Part shown: piece by piece, positions 13,501-19,946 of the stretch
How the letters are laid out: the number at the start of each line of letters is the position of its first letter
Numbering within the stretch: position 1 is the first letter of the stretch
Source: Candidatus Magasanikiibacteriota bacterium
Lineage (GTDB): Bacteria > Patescibacteriota > Patescibacteriia > Magasanikbacterales > GWA2-37-8
Direction: 5' to 3'
Assembly (NCBI GenBank): GCA_903853785.1
Contig: CAINUM010000072.1
Coordinates: 1-19,946, forward strand
DNA length: 19,946 nucleotides
Notes under the pieces: generated by a model
Seen by the model: only the letters and a program-made list of their open reading frames with translations
Told to the model about the DNA's origin: nothing
The model's database searches: none
Made by a program: the position numbers and the translations under genes

Positions 13501-16500
13501 CCGGTACTGATAAAATTTGGTTTGCTTCATCAACATATGGCGTTTCTGGGACTTGGGCAACAAGTACAGCTGCAGGCGGTCTTTCGTTAAACGATTCAAG
13601 ACGTAGACCGTCTTTGGATTTTTCAAAAACTTCCAATTTTATAGCACTTTTCTATGATACTAATGGGCAAGCCATAATGATAGCCACTTCCAGTAATAAT
13701 GGTAAAAGTGGTAGTTGGTCTGATAGTCAGACTATAAATTTGGATGGAGAATTCATTCGTGGGAAAGTTACTGGTAGTGCTGGATCACACGTATTTCATT
13801 TTGGTTATTACAATACTGTCTCAACTTCTCCTGGTGCATATAATATAGTATACGCTACATCTTCAGATGCAGTTTCTTGGGCGACATCGACAGCTGCTAC
13901 TCATGTGGTTTATGGTCCAATGGAATTGTATTATGCTCAAATGGTTGGTTTTGATTTAGATAGCAATTATACACCGGCGTTTACATATTATTTGCCTTCG
14001 GAAATTACAAATCCTGGTCAAGATCAACCGTTCGATACCACTTCATCTTTAATGTACAGTGTAAGTAATGGCTTAGGCGGTTGGACAACTTCCACAATAG
14101 CCAGTGATGTTCATTGGCAGATTACCAGTATTGCGCAAAGAGCAACAGATTTGTTTTTCTATGGAACTACTCCTATAATTGTTGGAGCAGGTAATGAATT
14201 TGGGCTTGGATATGGATTCAATACTAGCACCTGGGTTATTGGTGGACTAGACAATTCTCTTTCTCAAACTACAAATGTTTCTGGCGTTTATAATAATAGT
14301 AGTCATAAAATGGCAGTGGCGTATGTACAGGCTAATGGTACTTTAAAAGTTTCTGATACCAGTATGAATTTGTCAGTTGGGGGATCTCCAGCCACACCAG
14401 TAGGATTGACTATTACCGAAAATACAACCAGCAGTGTCCTATTAAGTTGGACACAAGGTAATGGTGGTAACGAAGATGCTTTTGCTTTTGAGATTTATAG
14501 TAACGGTGGTGATACTTTATTGGGAGGAAACACTGTTTCTTTGAGTCAAACATCCACCACTATTGATCATCTCCCAAATACCAATCATCATTATGTTGCT
14601 AAAGTATATTCCATATTGACTGGTGTTTCGACCTCTACAGCTGCTTTATCTTCCTTTTACACATCTTCTTCCGCCCCAATAAATTTAGTGTTTTCAAACG
14701 TGTCTACCTCCTCCATGACTTTGACTTGGGGTACTAATAATAATCCTAGTAGTACGGTCTATCACATTAGCGTTGGTTCGGCGAGCACTACCGTAACTAC
14801 TAACACGCTAAATGTAGATAGTAGTGTGTTATCTCCAAACACATCCTACACATTTAATGTAAAAGCACAAAATGCAGGAAATACAAGTACATATTCTAAT
14901 GTCATATCTGGTACAACGACAACCCTATCTGTTGTAGGTTCGTCACCGGTTATACCATCAAATCTTTTGGTATCAGATATTACAACTAGTTCTGCTCTCA
15001 TAAATTGGACAAAGGGTGTTGGTGGTAGTGAAAATATATTTTTCTTAGAATTCTCGTTGAATGGAGTAGATTATGGTTTTTCTGCTACAACTTCGATTTC
15101 AGCTTCGAGTTTCCCATTAAATGGAATTAGTCCAAATAAAAGAATATTTGTTCGTTTAAGTTCTGCTGTTGAAGGTGTGTCTACATCATCTCCTTTGACA
15201 ACATCATTTTACACTTCTTCGACCGTTCCAACTTTACCGGTAGTTTCAAACGTGGCAGACACATCACTTACATTGTCGTGGAATGCAAATGAAAATACCG
15301 ATACTACAAATTATCGTGTTACTGGTAATAATGGTTTTTCACCTATAATTATCGTAGCTGCTACCACAACAAATTTATCTGGTTTGTTGCCAAATACAAG
15401 TTATGTATTTAATGTTCAAGCTCAGAATGCAGGTAATACCTCTACATATTCCGGCAGTATTGCTTCTGATACTACTATCACGTTGGCTTCACTGCCTTCA
15501 GTTGAAACTTTTGTAGCCAGCAGTATATCTACATCTACAGTTGCTTTTAACGGAAATCTGACTTCGCTTGGTGGTGTTAGTACTTTAGCTAGAGGTTTTA
15601 TCTATGGCATTTCAGAAAGTTATGGTACGACCAGTACTTCAAATGGAAGTTTCAGTATAGGTACTTTTAGCACTTCGATTGATTTGCTTACTCCAGCCAC
15701 ACCTTATCATTACAAAGCATTTGTGACTAATGAAGTTGGTACAAGCTATGGTTCGGATGTGACATTTGTTACAGTTTCGGCACCAACTGCAATAGCACCT
15801 ACTACTACTATTACAAGTGCTAATACTGCCACAACCACAGTCACCGTTTCTTCGGACGTCAGTAATTCTGTTTTAGATTTTTCTGCGCTTACTTCCGGTA
15901 ATGTGGCCACATTACCCGGTCCTATTTCTTCAGATTTGAGCACTACTTTGGGTACAATTCAATTCTCAATGTCTTCTGGTACGGTCGTTACTGCCGGCGG
16001 TTCTTGGGATGGTGTGTTTACGTTGCCGACAGTTCAAGCAAATTCCTCGGTTGGTAATGTTTCAGATTCTGGTTATACAGCTACAGTTTCTGGTGTAGTT
16101 GAAATTGGTTATGGCGATGTTGCTTTGTATCTAAGTAAAGCCGCTAGGATTCTTATCCCAAATATGGCTGGGAAATTGGCTGGATATTATCGCGGATCAA
16201 CGTTTACTAAAATTTCTTCAACTTGTGCTGATGATACACAGACAACTAATGATTTAATGTCTGCTAACGCTGATTGTAAAATTACTTCTGGATCTGATTT
16301 GGTAATTTGGACAAGACACTTTACCAAATTTGCCGTATATAGTCAGACTCAAAATCAAATTATTTCATCAAGCAGCGGTGGTTCTGCTCCTGCACCAGCT
16401 GCCCCAGTAGCACCTATCGTAGTTGCACCTACAATTTTAGAACAAACTTTTTCTGTTAATGGTTCTGTTGAAGTTAAAATTGGTAATACAATTCATAGAG

Positions 16501-17528
16501 TGAAAGTAAACAAAATAGATTTAACAAAGAATCAAGCGACTTTCACTATCGAATCTACCCCAATTACTTTTACGCTCAAGATAAACGAAGAAAAAGTATT
16601 AGACACCAACGAAGATAAAATAAACGATATTCGTGTAAAATTAAGTTCTATTAATTCCGAAAACAAAACTGTAAATCTAGTGATTATTTCAATCGCTGAT
16701 TTACAATTTGCTATCAATAATTTTGATTTAACCACTATCTCTCGTGATGTAATTCTGCACTTCAATTCTCCAGAGGCAAAAACAATGGCTATTTCAGAAT
16801 CAGCAGATTTTCCAGGCTCTTCTTTTGAAACATATTCAAAAACAAAGAAATGGAAATTGTCTGCCGGCGCAGGATACAAAAAACTCTATGTTAAATTTAG
16901 AACAGCTCAAGGCGGTGTGAAAGTTATTTCAAGTGAAATAAAATTACTAGAAAGCACAACTTCATCTGAAAAAACAACAGCAGAAGTAGCTTCACCCGTA
17001 CTGGCCACACCAACCAATTTCACGTTCAAGAAAAATTTATCATCTGGTTCAATTAGCAATGATGTCAAACAACTACAAATAATATTAAAACAACTTGGAT
17101 ATTATACTTATCCAAAATTAACAAACACGTTTGGACCGTATACCGTTGAAGCAGTAAAGAAATTTCAAAAGGCCAATGCCATATCACCTGTAAATGGAAT
17201 GGTGGGGGCAAAGACAAGAGAAGTGCTCAATGCACTTAATAACCCAACCGTAGACGCAGTCCCAGAAGCCTCACTGGTTTCCACTCCAGATACAAACAAC
17301 AAGTTTATCTTCAAAAAGAATCTTTCAGCCGGCATGTTTAGCGACGATGTTAAACTACTTCAGGTAGCTCTAAAAGAGTTAGGATATTTCACATATCCAG
17401 ACTTTACCACAAAATTTGGCGCAGCCACTCGTGAGGCAGTAAAAGCATTCCAAAAAGCCAATAACATCACCCCAGCAAACGGTTCGTTTGGGCCAAAGAC
17501 TAGAGAGGTATTAAATAGTCTGCGCTAA
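10524..17528 (+). CDS. Giant secreted multidomain surface protein (beta-helix, propeller, FN3, peptidoglycan-binding)
   Basis: The 2334-residue product is a likely cell-surface adhesin or scaffold. A Sec signal peptide covers residues 1-44 (helix 20-40, cleavage after A42-S43-A44). Residues 45 to about 465, and 468 to about 790, look like right-handed parallel beta-helix: many short N/S/T-rich repeats such as NINISDN and NNTVENV. A non-repetitive insert holding C607 and C659 interrupts the second. A small Ig- or carboxypeptidase-regulatory-like part follows (about 790-885). Next is a sialidase-like propeller region (885-1285) with degenerate Asp-box motifs (STNGSAGSW, SSNNGKSGSW). Five fibronectin-III-like domains span about 1286-1754. 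A conserved block with C1901 and C1918, ending DLVIWTRHFTKFAVY, resembles PGF-type surface domains. A Pro/Ala linker (about 1945-1972) leads to a beta domain, then two peptidoglycan-binding (PG_binding_1-like) domains at 2166-2237 and 2261-2334, which would hold it non-covalently in the wall. No enzyme active site is recognisable. The gene is monocistronic. Confidence 0.88.
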   Translation: MFKISYWINWIEKINFKKNIITSTLFVGVFLFAMFGVNVGQASATTYSVCSSGCAFTTITNAQNASITGDTINVKSNYNATSTDFAGNFELSRNLNCDSNVNLSVVSSTQLQLQIAFGVSGLSINNCTFGNIAINASGASSNINISDNIFTGSSTIYLKEMVGQVVTSPIISGNSGLNGLFLENVSSGLVTNNTFHLIDGVFTSFNSGTSLSLVNSNNVTISGNDFELSYSNSSINLSAFTANISNIEISSNTFHLTNSVTFSGMANFIGGHGNNYSVQNININHNYFNFSNSSNAFVAINYFPQSSLLTHNTFYGISASPDGSGDSYPVVFLNANGFGVFVTSTYNLFYNTSSSNSNADGFHLKNTSGEIVHLYSDHDGFYNYENNSQAGDGQANPNSKYGIKIDPSDVGTEHLTLSEGGNSLYGVDPILRLFNVDSTDDLYPTPFSTYFSSNISSSIGAYSAVRRTTIHVAQSGVIDYSTKDIINSQLGGNVDFLKSGDTLEFAAGTFDPIVINTTTLATSSITVSGAGATTIFNNTGSGSGITLNGFENSTIKDLLVQNASSSELLYTLTNSMFVHGGQTYNKSSNFGKGLPDGYSAVYSSPVCNPGNWQWLNSNANVTSIVNATTTSWNLALVIGSTVWVPDGYITSSAAFGAACDNNFPDVWVNNAFTYSNGEFTYNSAAIIAAGLSVSSTISTNPPSLSFTTTNVAGVKLINSNNNTVENVISTANKYGIWFEGSSTENVASGTVFSSNLLYDVYSSSDALTRNYLLNSTFNTASSSVVGNSEVDIAYTGRAYVTNNGAPVGGVGVDFVPLNSLPSFTVHTTSSGDGFTPYNPMISWVMTSSSPNNPNVGGFNPYTVTANAYAGLSASSTTDNLSSMNKTFYIAMEGSSDLGGWNGNLPVVNTDSKTKLLLVNGVYNLGFTSSTADGSYHLFFTTSTNGSAGSWSQPNDVFGVGIYPSVGNGKPDYGLFDLQYNNIGGYFGAVIYATGTDKIWFASSTYGVSGTWATSTAAGGLSLNDSRRRPSLDFSKTSNFIALFYDTNGQAIMIATSSNNGKSGSWSDSQTINLDGEFIRGKVTGSAGSHVFHFGYYNTVSTSPGAYNIVYATSSDAVSWATSTAATHVVYGPMELYYAQMVGFDLDSNYTPAFTYYLPSEITNPGQDQPFDTTSSLMYSVSNGLGGWTTSTIASDVHWQITSIAQRATDLFFYGTTPIIVGAGNEFGLGYGFNTSTWVIGGLDNSLSQTTNVSGVYNNSSHKMAVAYVQANGTLKVSDTSMNLSVGGSPATPVGLTITENTTSSVLLSWTQGNGGNEDAFAFEIYSNGGDTLLGGNTVSLSQTSTTIDHLPNTNHHYVAKVYSILTGVSTSTAALSSFYTSSSAPINLVFSNVSTSSMTLTWGTNNNPSSTVYHISVGSASTTVTTNTLNVDSSVLSPNTSYTFNVKAQNAGNTSTYSNVISGTTTTLSVVGSSPVIPSNLLVSDITTSSALINWTKGVGGSENIFFLEFSLNGVDYGFSATTSISASSFPLNGISPNKRIFVRLSSAVEGVSTSSPLTTSFYTSSTVPTLPVVSNVADTSLTLSWNANENTDTTNYRVTGNNGFSPIIIVAATTTNLSGLLPNTSYVFNVQAQNAGNTSTYSGSIASDTTITLASLPSVETFVASSISTSTVAFNGNLTSLGGVSTLARGFIYGISESYGTTSTSNGSFSIGTFSTSIDLLTPATPYHYKAFVTNEVGTSYGSDVTFVTVSAPTAIAPTTTITSANTATTTVTVSSDVSNSVLDFSALTSGNVATLPGPISSDLSTTLGTIQFSMSSGTVVTAGGSWDGVFTLPTVQANSSVGNVSDSGYTATVSGVVEIGYGDVALYLSKAARILIPNMAGKLAGYYRGSTFTKISSTCADDTQTTNDLMSANADCKITSGSDLVIWTRHFTKFAVYSQTQNQIISSSSGGSAPAPAAPVAPIVVAPTILEQTFSVNGSVEVKIGNTIHRVKVNKIDLTKNQATFTIESTPITFTLKINEEKVLDTNEDKINDIRVKLSSINSENKTVNLVIISIADLQFAINNFDLTTISRDVILHFNSPEAKTMAISESADFPGSSFETYSKTKKWKLSAGAGYKKLYVKFRTAQGGVKVISSEIKLLESTTSSEKTTAEVASPVLATPTNFTFKKNLSSGSISNDVKQLQIILKQLGYYTYPKLTNTFGPYTVEAVKKFQKANAISPVNGMVGAKTREVLNALNNPTVDAVPEASLVSTPDTNNKFIFKKNLSAGMFSDDVKLLQVALKELGYFTYPDFTTKFGAATREAVKAFQKANNITPANGSFGPKTREVLNSLR
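14371..15487 (+). repeat. Tandem duplication of a two-FN3 unit inside the surface protein
   Basis: FN3-like domains 1+2 (about 14371-14934) and 3+4 (about 14932-15487) are two copies of one two-domain unit of roughly 555-561 bp. The first domains share TTSSxLxxWTxGxGGxE, and their ends share GVSTSxxLxxSFYTSS. The second domains share LxPNTSYxFNVxAQNAGNTSTYS. The copies have diverged, so the duplication is not recent. Confidence 0.75.
17019..17526 (+). repeat. Two tandem peptidoglycan-binding domain repeats
   Basis: Repeat 1 begins at 17019 (FTFKKNLSSG) and repeat 2 at 17304 (FIFKKNLSAG), a period of 285 bp or 95 residues. Both carry the DVKxLQxxLKxLGYxTYP helix, the FG...T.EAVKxFQKAN motif and end GxxGxKTREVLN, the pattern of PF01471-type domains. 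Confidence 0.85.
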
Positions 17529-17553
17529 GCGAAAATTCACTACTTCTTCATTT

Positions 17554-17586
17554 AAACAACCCCGATTATAGTGGGGTTGTTTTTTT
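17554..17586 (+). terminator. Terminator of the surface-protein gene
   Basis: AAACAACCCC (17554-17563) pairs perfectly with GGGGTTGTTT (17573-17582) around a 9-nt loop, followed by a T run to 17586. Confidence 0.85.
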
Positions 17587-17688
17587 ATATAAATTAAGGT
17601 AAAATTTAATGAATTCGCTAGTATATACGGCGATATTAATTTTTTCGTTGTTTCCAGTAATTACAAATCATAATAATTCAAGATTATT

Positions 17689-17694
17689 TATAAT
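17689..17694 (+). promoter_or_regulatory. -10 element of rlmI
   Basis: Consensus TATAAT, predicting a start near 17701 and a leader of about 10 nt before the ATG at 17711. No good -35 is visible. The gap 17587-17688 is otherwise AT-rich without recognisable elements. Confidence 0.45.
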
Positions 17695-17710
17695 CACTAA
17701 CATTATATAT

Positions 17711-18907
17711 ATGCAAAAACTTACCGTGCTAACAAAGCGCGTTGGGCCAATTCGCGGTCGCCATCCTTGGGTATTTTCTGGGGCGTTAAAAAATATTCCA
17801 GATGGTATCAAAAGCGGTACACCGATAAAACTTTACGATGAGGGAAATTTTTTCTTAGCACAAGGATATTTTAGTTCCTATGCTCAGATTGCAGTGCGTT
17901 TGTGGAGTTGGGATGAGAAAGACGAAATAGACGAATCGTTTTTTGTTAAAAGGATTAAAGCTGCGTATGAGGTGCGCAAGGAATTAGTTGAAGACAAAAA
18001 AACAAATTCATATCGCGTGGTAAATAGCGAGAATGATTTGTTACCGGGTTTGATTGTTGATAAGTATGATGATTATTTGTCCGTTCAATTTCACAATTTA
18101 GGCATTGCTTCTTGGAAAAACGAGATTGTTTCTGCATTAACAAAAGTTTTGAAACCAAAGGGAATTTACGAACGAAGTGACGTTGGTAATCGTGAAAAAG
18201 AAGGTGGTGCAAGTACGGGAGTGTTGGCTGGAAAAGTACCAGAAAAAGTAGAAATAATGGAAAACGGTGTTAAATTTTATGTAGATATTATAAATGGCCA
18301 AAAGACTGGTTTCTTTTTGGATCAACGTGATAAACGCAATGCGTTGCAAAAATATTGTAAAGGTAAAAAAGTTTTAAATTGTTTTTCTTATACTGGTGGT
18401 TTCAGTGCATATGCAATGGGAGCCGGTGCTAAAAAAGTAGTAAGTGTAGACTCTTCACAAGGAGCTTTGGATTTGGCCAAAGCCAACATGAAATTAAATG
18501 GCTTTGACCTTAAAAAATGTGATTTTATCTGTGAGGATGTAAAGAAATATTTGCAACCAGAACAAAATCAGGACGGAAAAACTAGCAAGATTGATTTTGA
18601 GGTAATTGTATTAGATCCACCAGCCTTTGTGAAAGATCGTCATAAAATCAACGAAGGTTTGCAAGGATATAGAAAAATTAATGAGGCTGCAATTCGTGCT
18701 TTACCAGCCAACGGTATCTTGGTGACCGCTTCTTGTTCTCAACATATTTCATTATCAGATTTTCGCTATATGCTAAGTGAAGCTGCGGGTCGTGCTGGTC
18801 GCACTGTGCAGGTGCTCGAGACCTTTACACACGGCATTGATCACCCAGAATTAGCTGCTTTTACCGAAGGTGAATATTTAAAATGCGTGTTTGCTATCGT
18901 CCGTTAA
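17711..18907 (+). CDS. rlmI: 23S rRNA (cytosine1962-C5)-methyltransferase RlmI-type
   Basis: RlmI-family enzymes use SAM to methylate C5 of a cytosine (C1962) in 23S rRNA. From the ATG at 17711 the protein has 398 residues, as usual. It begins MQKLTVLTKRVGPIRGRHPWVFSGAL, an N-terminal PUA domain (about 1-75), then a linker domain (about 76-185), then a Rossmann methyltransferase. The latter shows GQKTGFFLDQRDKR, the SAM loop NCFSYTGGFS, D302-P-P-A-F and the catalytic C342 in TASCSQH. The frame stays open upstream to an ATG at 17609, which would add a 34-residue hydrophobic N-terminus foreign to the family; I reject it because a TATAAT at 17689 lies between. The gap promoter seems to lie in the 3' end. 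Confidence 0.94.
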   Translation: MQKLTVLTKRVGPIRGRHPWVFSGALKNIPDGIKSGTPIKLYDEGNFFLAQGYFSSYAQIAVRLWSWDEKDEIDESFFVKRIKAAYEVRKELVEDKKTNSYRVVNSENDLLPGLIVDKYDDYLSVQFHNLGIASWKNEIVSALTKVLKPKGIYERSDVGNREKEGGASTGVLAGKVPEKVEIMENGVKFYVDIINGQKTGFFLDQRDKRNALQKYCKGKKVLNCFSYTGGFSAYAMGAGAKKVVSVDSSQGALDLAKANMKLNGFDLKKCDFICEDVKKYLQPEQNQDGKTSKIDFEVIVLDPPAFVKDRHKINEGLQGYRKINEAAIRALPANGILVTASCSQHISLSDFRYMLSEAAGRAGRTVQVLETFTHGIDHPELAAFTEGEYLKCVFAIVR

Positions 18908-18919
18908 AATCGGTATAAT
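18891..18919 (+). promoter_or_regulatory. Candidate promoter of gap
   Basis: TTGCTA (18891-18896), 17 bp and consensus TATAAT (18914-18919), overlapping the end of rlmI. Predicted start about 18926, leader about 48 nt. A second TATAAT at 18956-18961, 12 nt before the ATG, has no -35 but would give a near-leaderless transcript. Confidence 0.6.
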
Positions 18920-18973
18920 ATTGAATATAAAATTAATCTATTGAACGGGTTTATTTATAATAATATTAAATTT

Positions 18974-19946
18974 ATGAATTTAGCTATTAATGGTTTTGGA
19001 CGCATTGGCCGTCATGTTTTTAAAGCTGCTTTTACAAATAAGTATATTAAAATTGTTGGTATCAATGACTTGACCGACACCAAAACTTTGGCCCATCTTT
19101 TAAAATATGATACCGCTTATCGTGGCTATAATTTAGATGTTAGTTATGATGAAAAAAATATTATTGTTAAAGGTAAAAAAATACCAGTGTTTGCCGAAAA
19201 AGATCCTTCACTTTTACCATGGGGTAAATTAAAAGTTGATGTGGTGATGGAGTGTACTGGTAGATTTACAGATAAAGTGGGAGCTGAATTACATGTAAAA
19301 GCTGGTGCTAAAAAAGTAATCATTTCTGCTCCCGCTAAAGGTACAGATGTACCAACTTATGTACGTGCAGTAAATTGTGGAAAAGTTAAAAAGGAAAAAT
19401 CATTAGTAATAAACAATGCATCCTGCACTACAAATTGTATCGCTCCAGTAATGGCCGTGCTCGAAGAAAAATTTGGTATTGCTAAAGCGATGTTAAATAC
19501 TATTCACGCTTATACCGCTGATCAAAATTTACAAGATGGTCCACACAAAGATTTGCGTCGTGGTCGTGCAGCTGCCGAAAATATTGTACCTACCTCTACA
19601 GGTGCGGCAAAGGCGGTTGGTGAGGTAATGGAAAGTGTAGTAGGTAAGTTTGATGGTTTGGCAATTCGCGTACCGGTCGTGACTGTTTCTCTTTCCGATA
19701 TTACCGCTGTGCTAAAAAGGAAAGTAACTAAAGAAGATATAAATAATGCATTTATTGCAGCCAGTAAAACATCTCGTTTTGTTGGAGTACTATCGGTTAC
19801 TAATGAACCGCTTGTATCTACTGATTTTATTGGTAATACTAGTTCATGCACAGTAGATCTTTCACTTACCAATGTTGTAGATGGGGATTTGGTAAAAATT
19901 ATTGCTTGGTATGATAATGAATATGGTTATGCCCATCGTCTAGTAG
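18974..19946 (+). CDS. gap: Glyceraldehyde-3-phosphate dehydrogenase, type I (3' end cut by the window)
   Basis: This enzyme of glycolysis oxidises and phosphorylates glyceraldehyde-3-phosphate to 1,3-bisphosphoglycerate. 324 codons are visible without a stop; the family is about 330-340 residues, so only a short C-terminal piece is missing. The start MNLAINGFGRIGRHVFKA is the NAD-binding loop, D32 (INDL) favours NAD+ over NADP+, and the catalytic pair is C151 (ASCTTNC) and H178 (HAYT). LRRGRAAAENIVPTSTGAAKAVG and WYDNEYGYAHRLV at the visible end complete the signature. The ATG at 18974 has no Shine-Dalgarno sequence. It is the only central-metabolism gene here and has its own promoter, so it is probably transcribed apart from rlmI. 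Confidence 0.96.
   Translation, partial: MNLAINGFGRIGRHVFKAAFTNKYIKIVGINDLTDTKTLAHLLKYDTAYRGYNLDVSYDEKNIIVKGKKIPVFAEKDPSLLPWGKLKVDVVMECTGRFTDKVGAELHVKAGAKKVIISAPAKGTDVPTYVRAVNCGKVKKEKSLVINNASCTTNCIAPVMAVLEEKFGIAKAMLNTIHAYTADQNLQDGPHKDLRRGRAAAENIVPTSTGAAKAVGEVMESVVGKFDGLAIRVPVVTVSLSDITAVLKRKVTKEDINNAFIAASKTSRFVGVLSVTNEPLVSTDFIGNTSSCTVDLSLTNVVDGDLVKIIAWYDNEYGYAHRLV

Noticed and set aside
10524..17528. Secretion of the giant protein by an autotransporter or sortase route
   Set aside because: There is no C-terminal beta-barrel, no LPxTG motif and no C-terminal membrane helix; the protein ends in peptidoglycan-binding domains.
17609..17710. 34-residue hydrophobic N-terminal extension of RlmI, with AAGG 9 nt before its ATG
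   Set aside because: RlmI proteins begin at the PUA domain and are soluble. A TATAAT at 17689-17694 lies between this ATG and the family start. The open frame is short and AT-rich, so chance explains it, though a small upstream peptide cannot be excluded.
19522..19872. Open frame of 116 codons antisense to gap
   Set aside because: It is a shadow of the gap coding sequence, which has all its catalytic motifs in frame.

Overview
The window looks like chromosomal DNA of a low-GC, ultra-small-genome bacterium of the Candidate Phyla Radiation (Patescibacteria, probably a Parcubacteria-type lineage). The assignment is an inference. It rests on the gene families present (a compact UvrC-like protein, a DUF5654-type membrane protein, a CPR-type zinc-ribbon protein, DUF3048, and a giant Ser/Thr-rich surface protein with C-terminal peptidoglycan-binding repeats). 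It also rests on the scarcity of Shine-Dalgarno sequences, and on ribosomal proteins with Lys/Ala-rich tails. TGA ends prmC, so TGA is used as a stop and there is no sign of the Gracilibacteria-type TGA=Gly code. I saw no mobile element, CRISPR array, tRNA or rRNA.

Layout. Positions 1-1543 (minus strand) hold an AEC-family membrane transporter, a Nudix hydrolase and the start of an unidentified membrane protein, spaced as one operon. Positions 1670-4990 (plus) hold a shortened UvrC-type nuclease, the 16S rRNA methyltransferase RsmE, a small two-helix membrane protein, a small zinc-ribbon protein and ribosomal protein bL25. Positions 5058-6074 (plus) encode a membrane-anchored DUF3048 protein. 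Positions 6075-8349 (minus) form the widely conserved rpmE-prfA-prmC cluster (bL31, release factor 1, and the methyltransferase that modifies the release factor). Positions 8478-10430 hold rpsB-tsf with a strong promoter, a structured leader and a terminator. Positions 10470-17586 hold one 7-kb gene for a secreted multidomain surface protein, with its own promoter and terminator. Positions 17711-18907 encode the 23S rRNA methyltransferase RlmI, and from 18974 to the right edge lies most of a type I glyceraldehyde-3-phosphate dehydrogenase gene.

Functionally this is mostly a translation and core-maintenance region (bL25, bL31, uS2, EF-Ts, RF1, PrmC, RsmE, RlmI) interrupted by one large cell-surface gene. 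The surface protein has a Sec signal peptide, beta-helix regions, a sialidase-like propeller region, five fibronectin-III-like domains (four of them as two copies of a two-domain unit), a C-terminal conserved block and two peptidoglycan-binding domains. It is the main accessory element and the best candidate for host or surface interaction.

The observations most worth following are: (i) promoters whose -10 element ends only 9-10 nt before the start codon, implying near-leaderless transcripts; (ii) an rpsB leader that could form a pseudoknot hiding the ribosome-binding site; (iii) the giant surface protein, with a C9 tract next to a perfect DnaA-box consensus upstream and related hairpins on both sides; (iv) a UvrC lacking both its central linker and its HhH domain; and (v) a convergent terminator palindrome that gives two unrelated proteins the same C-terminal residues.
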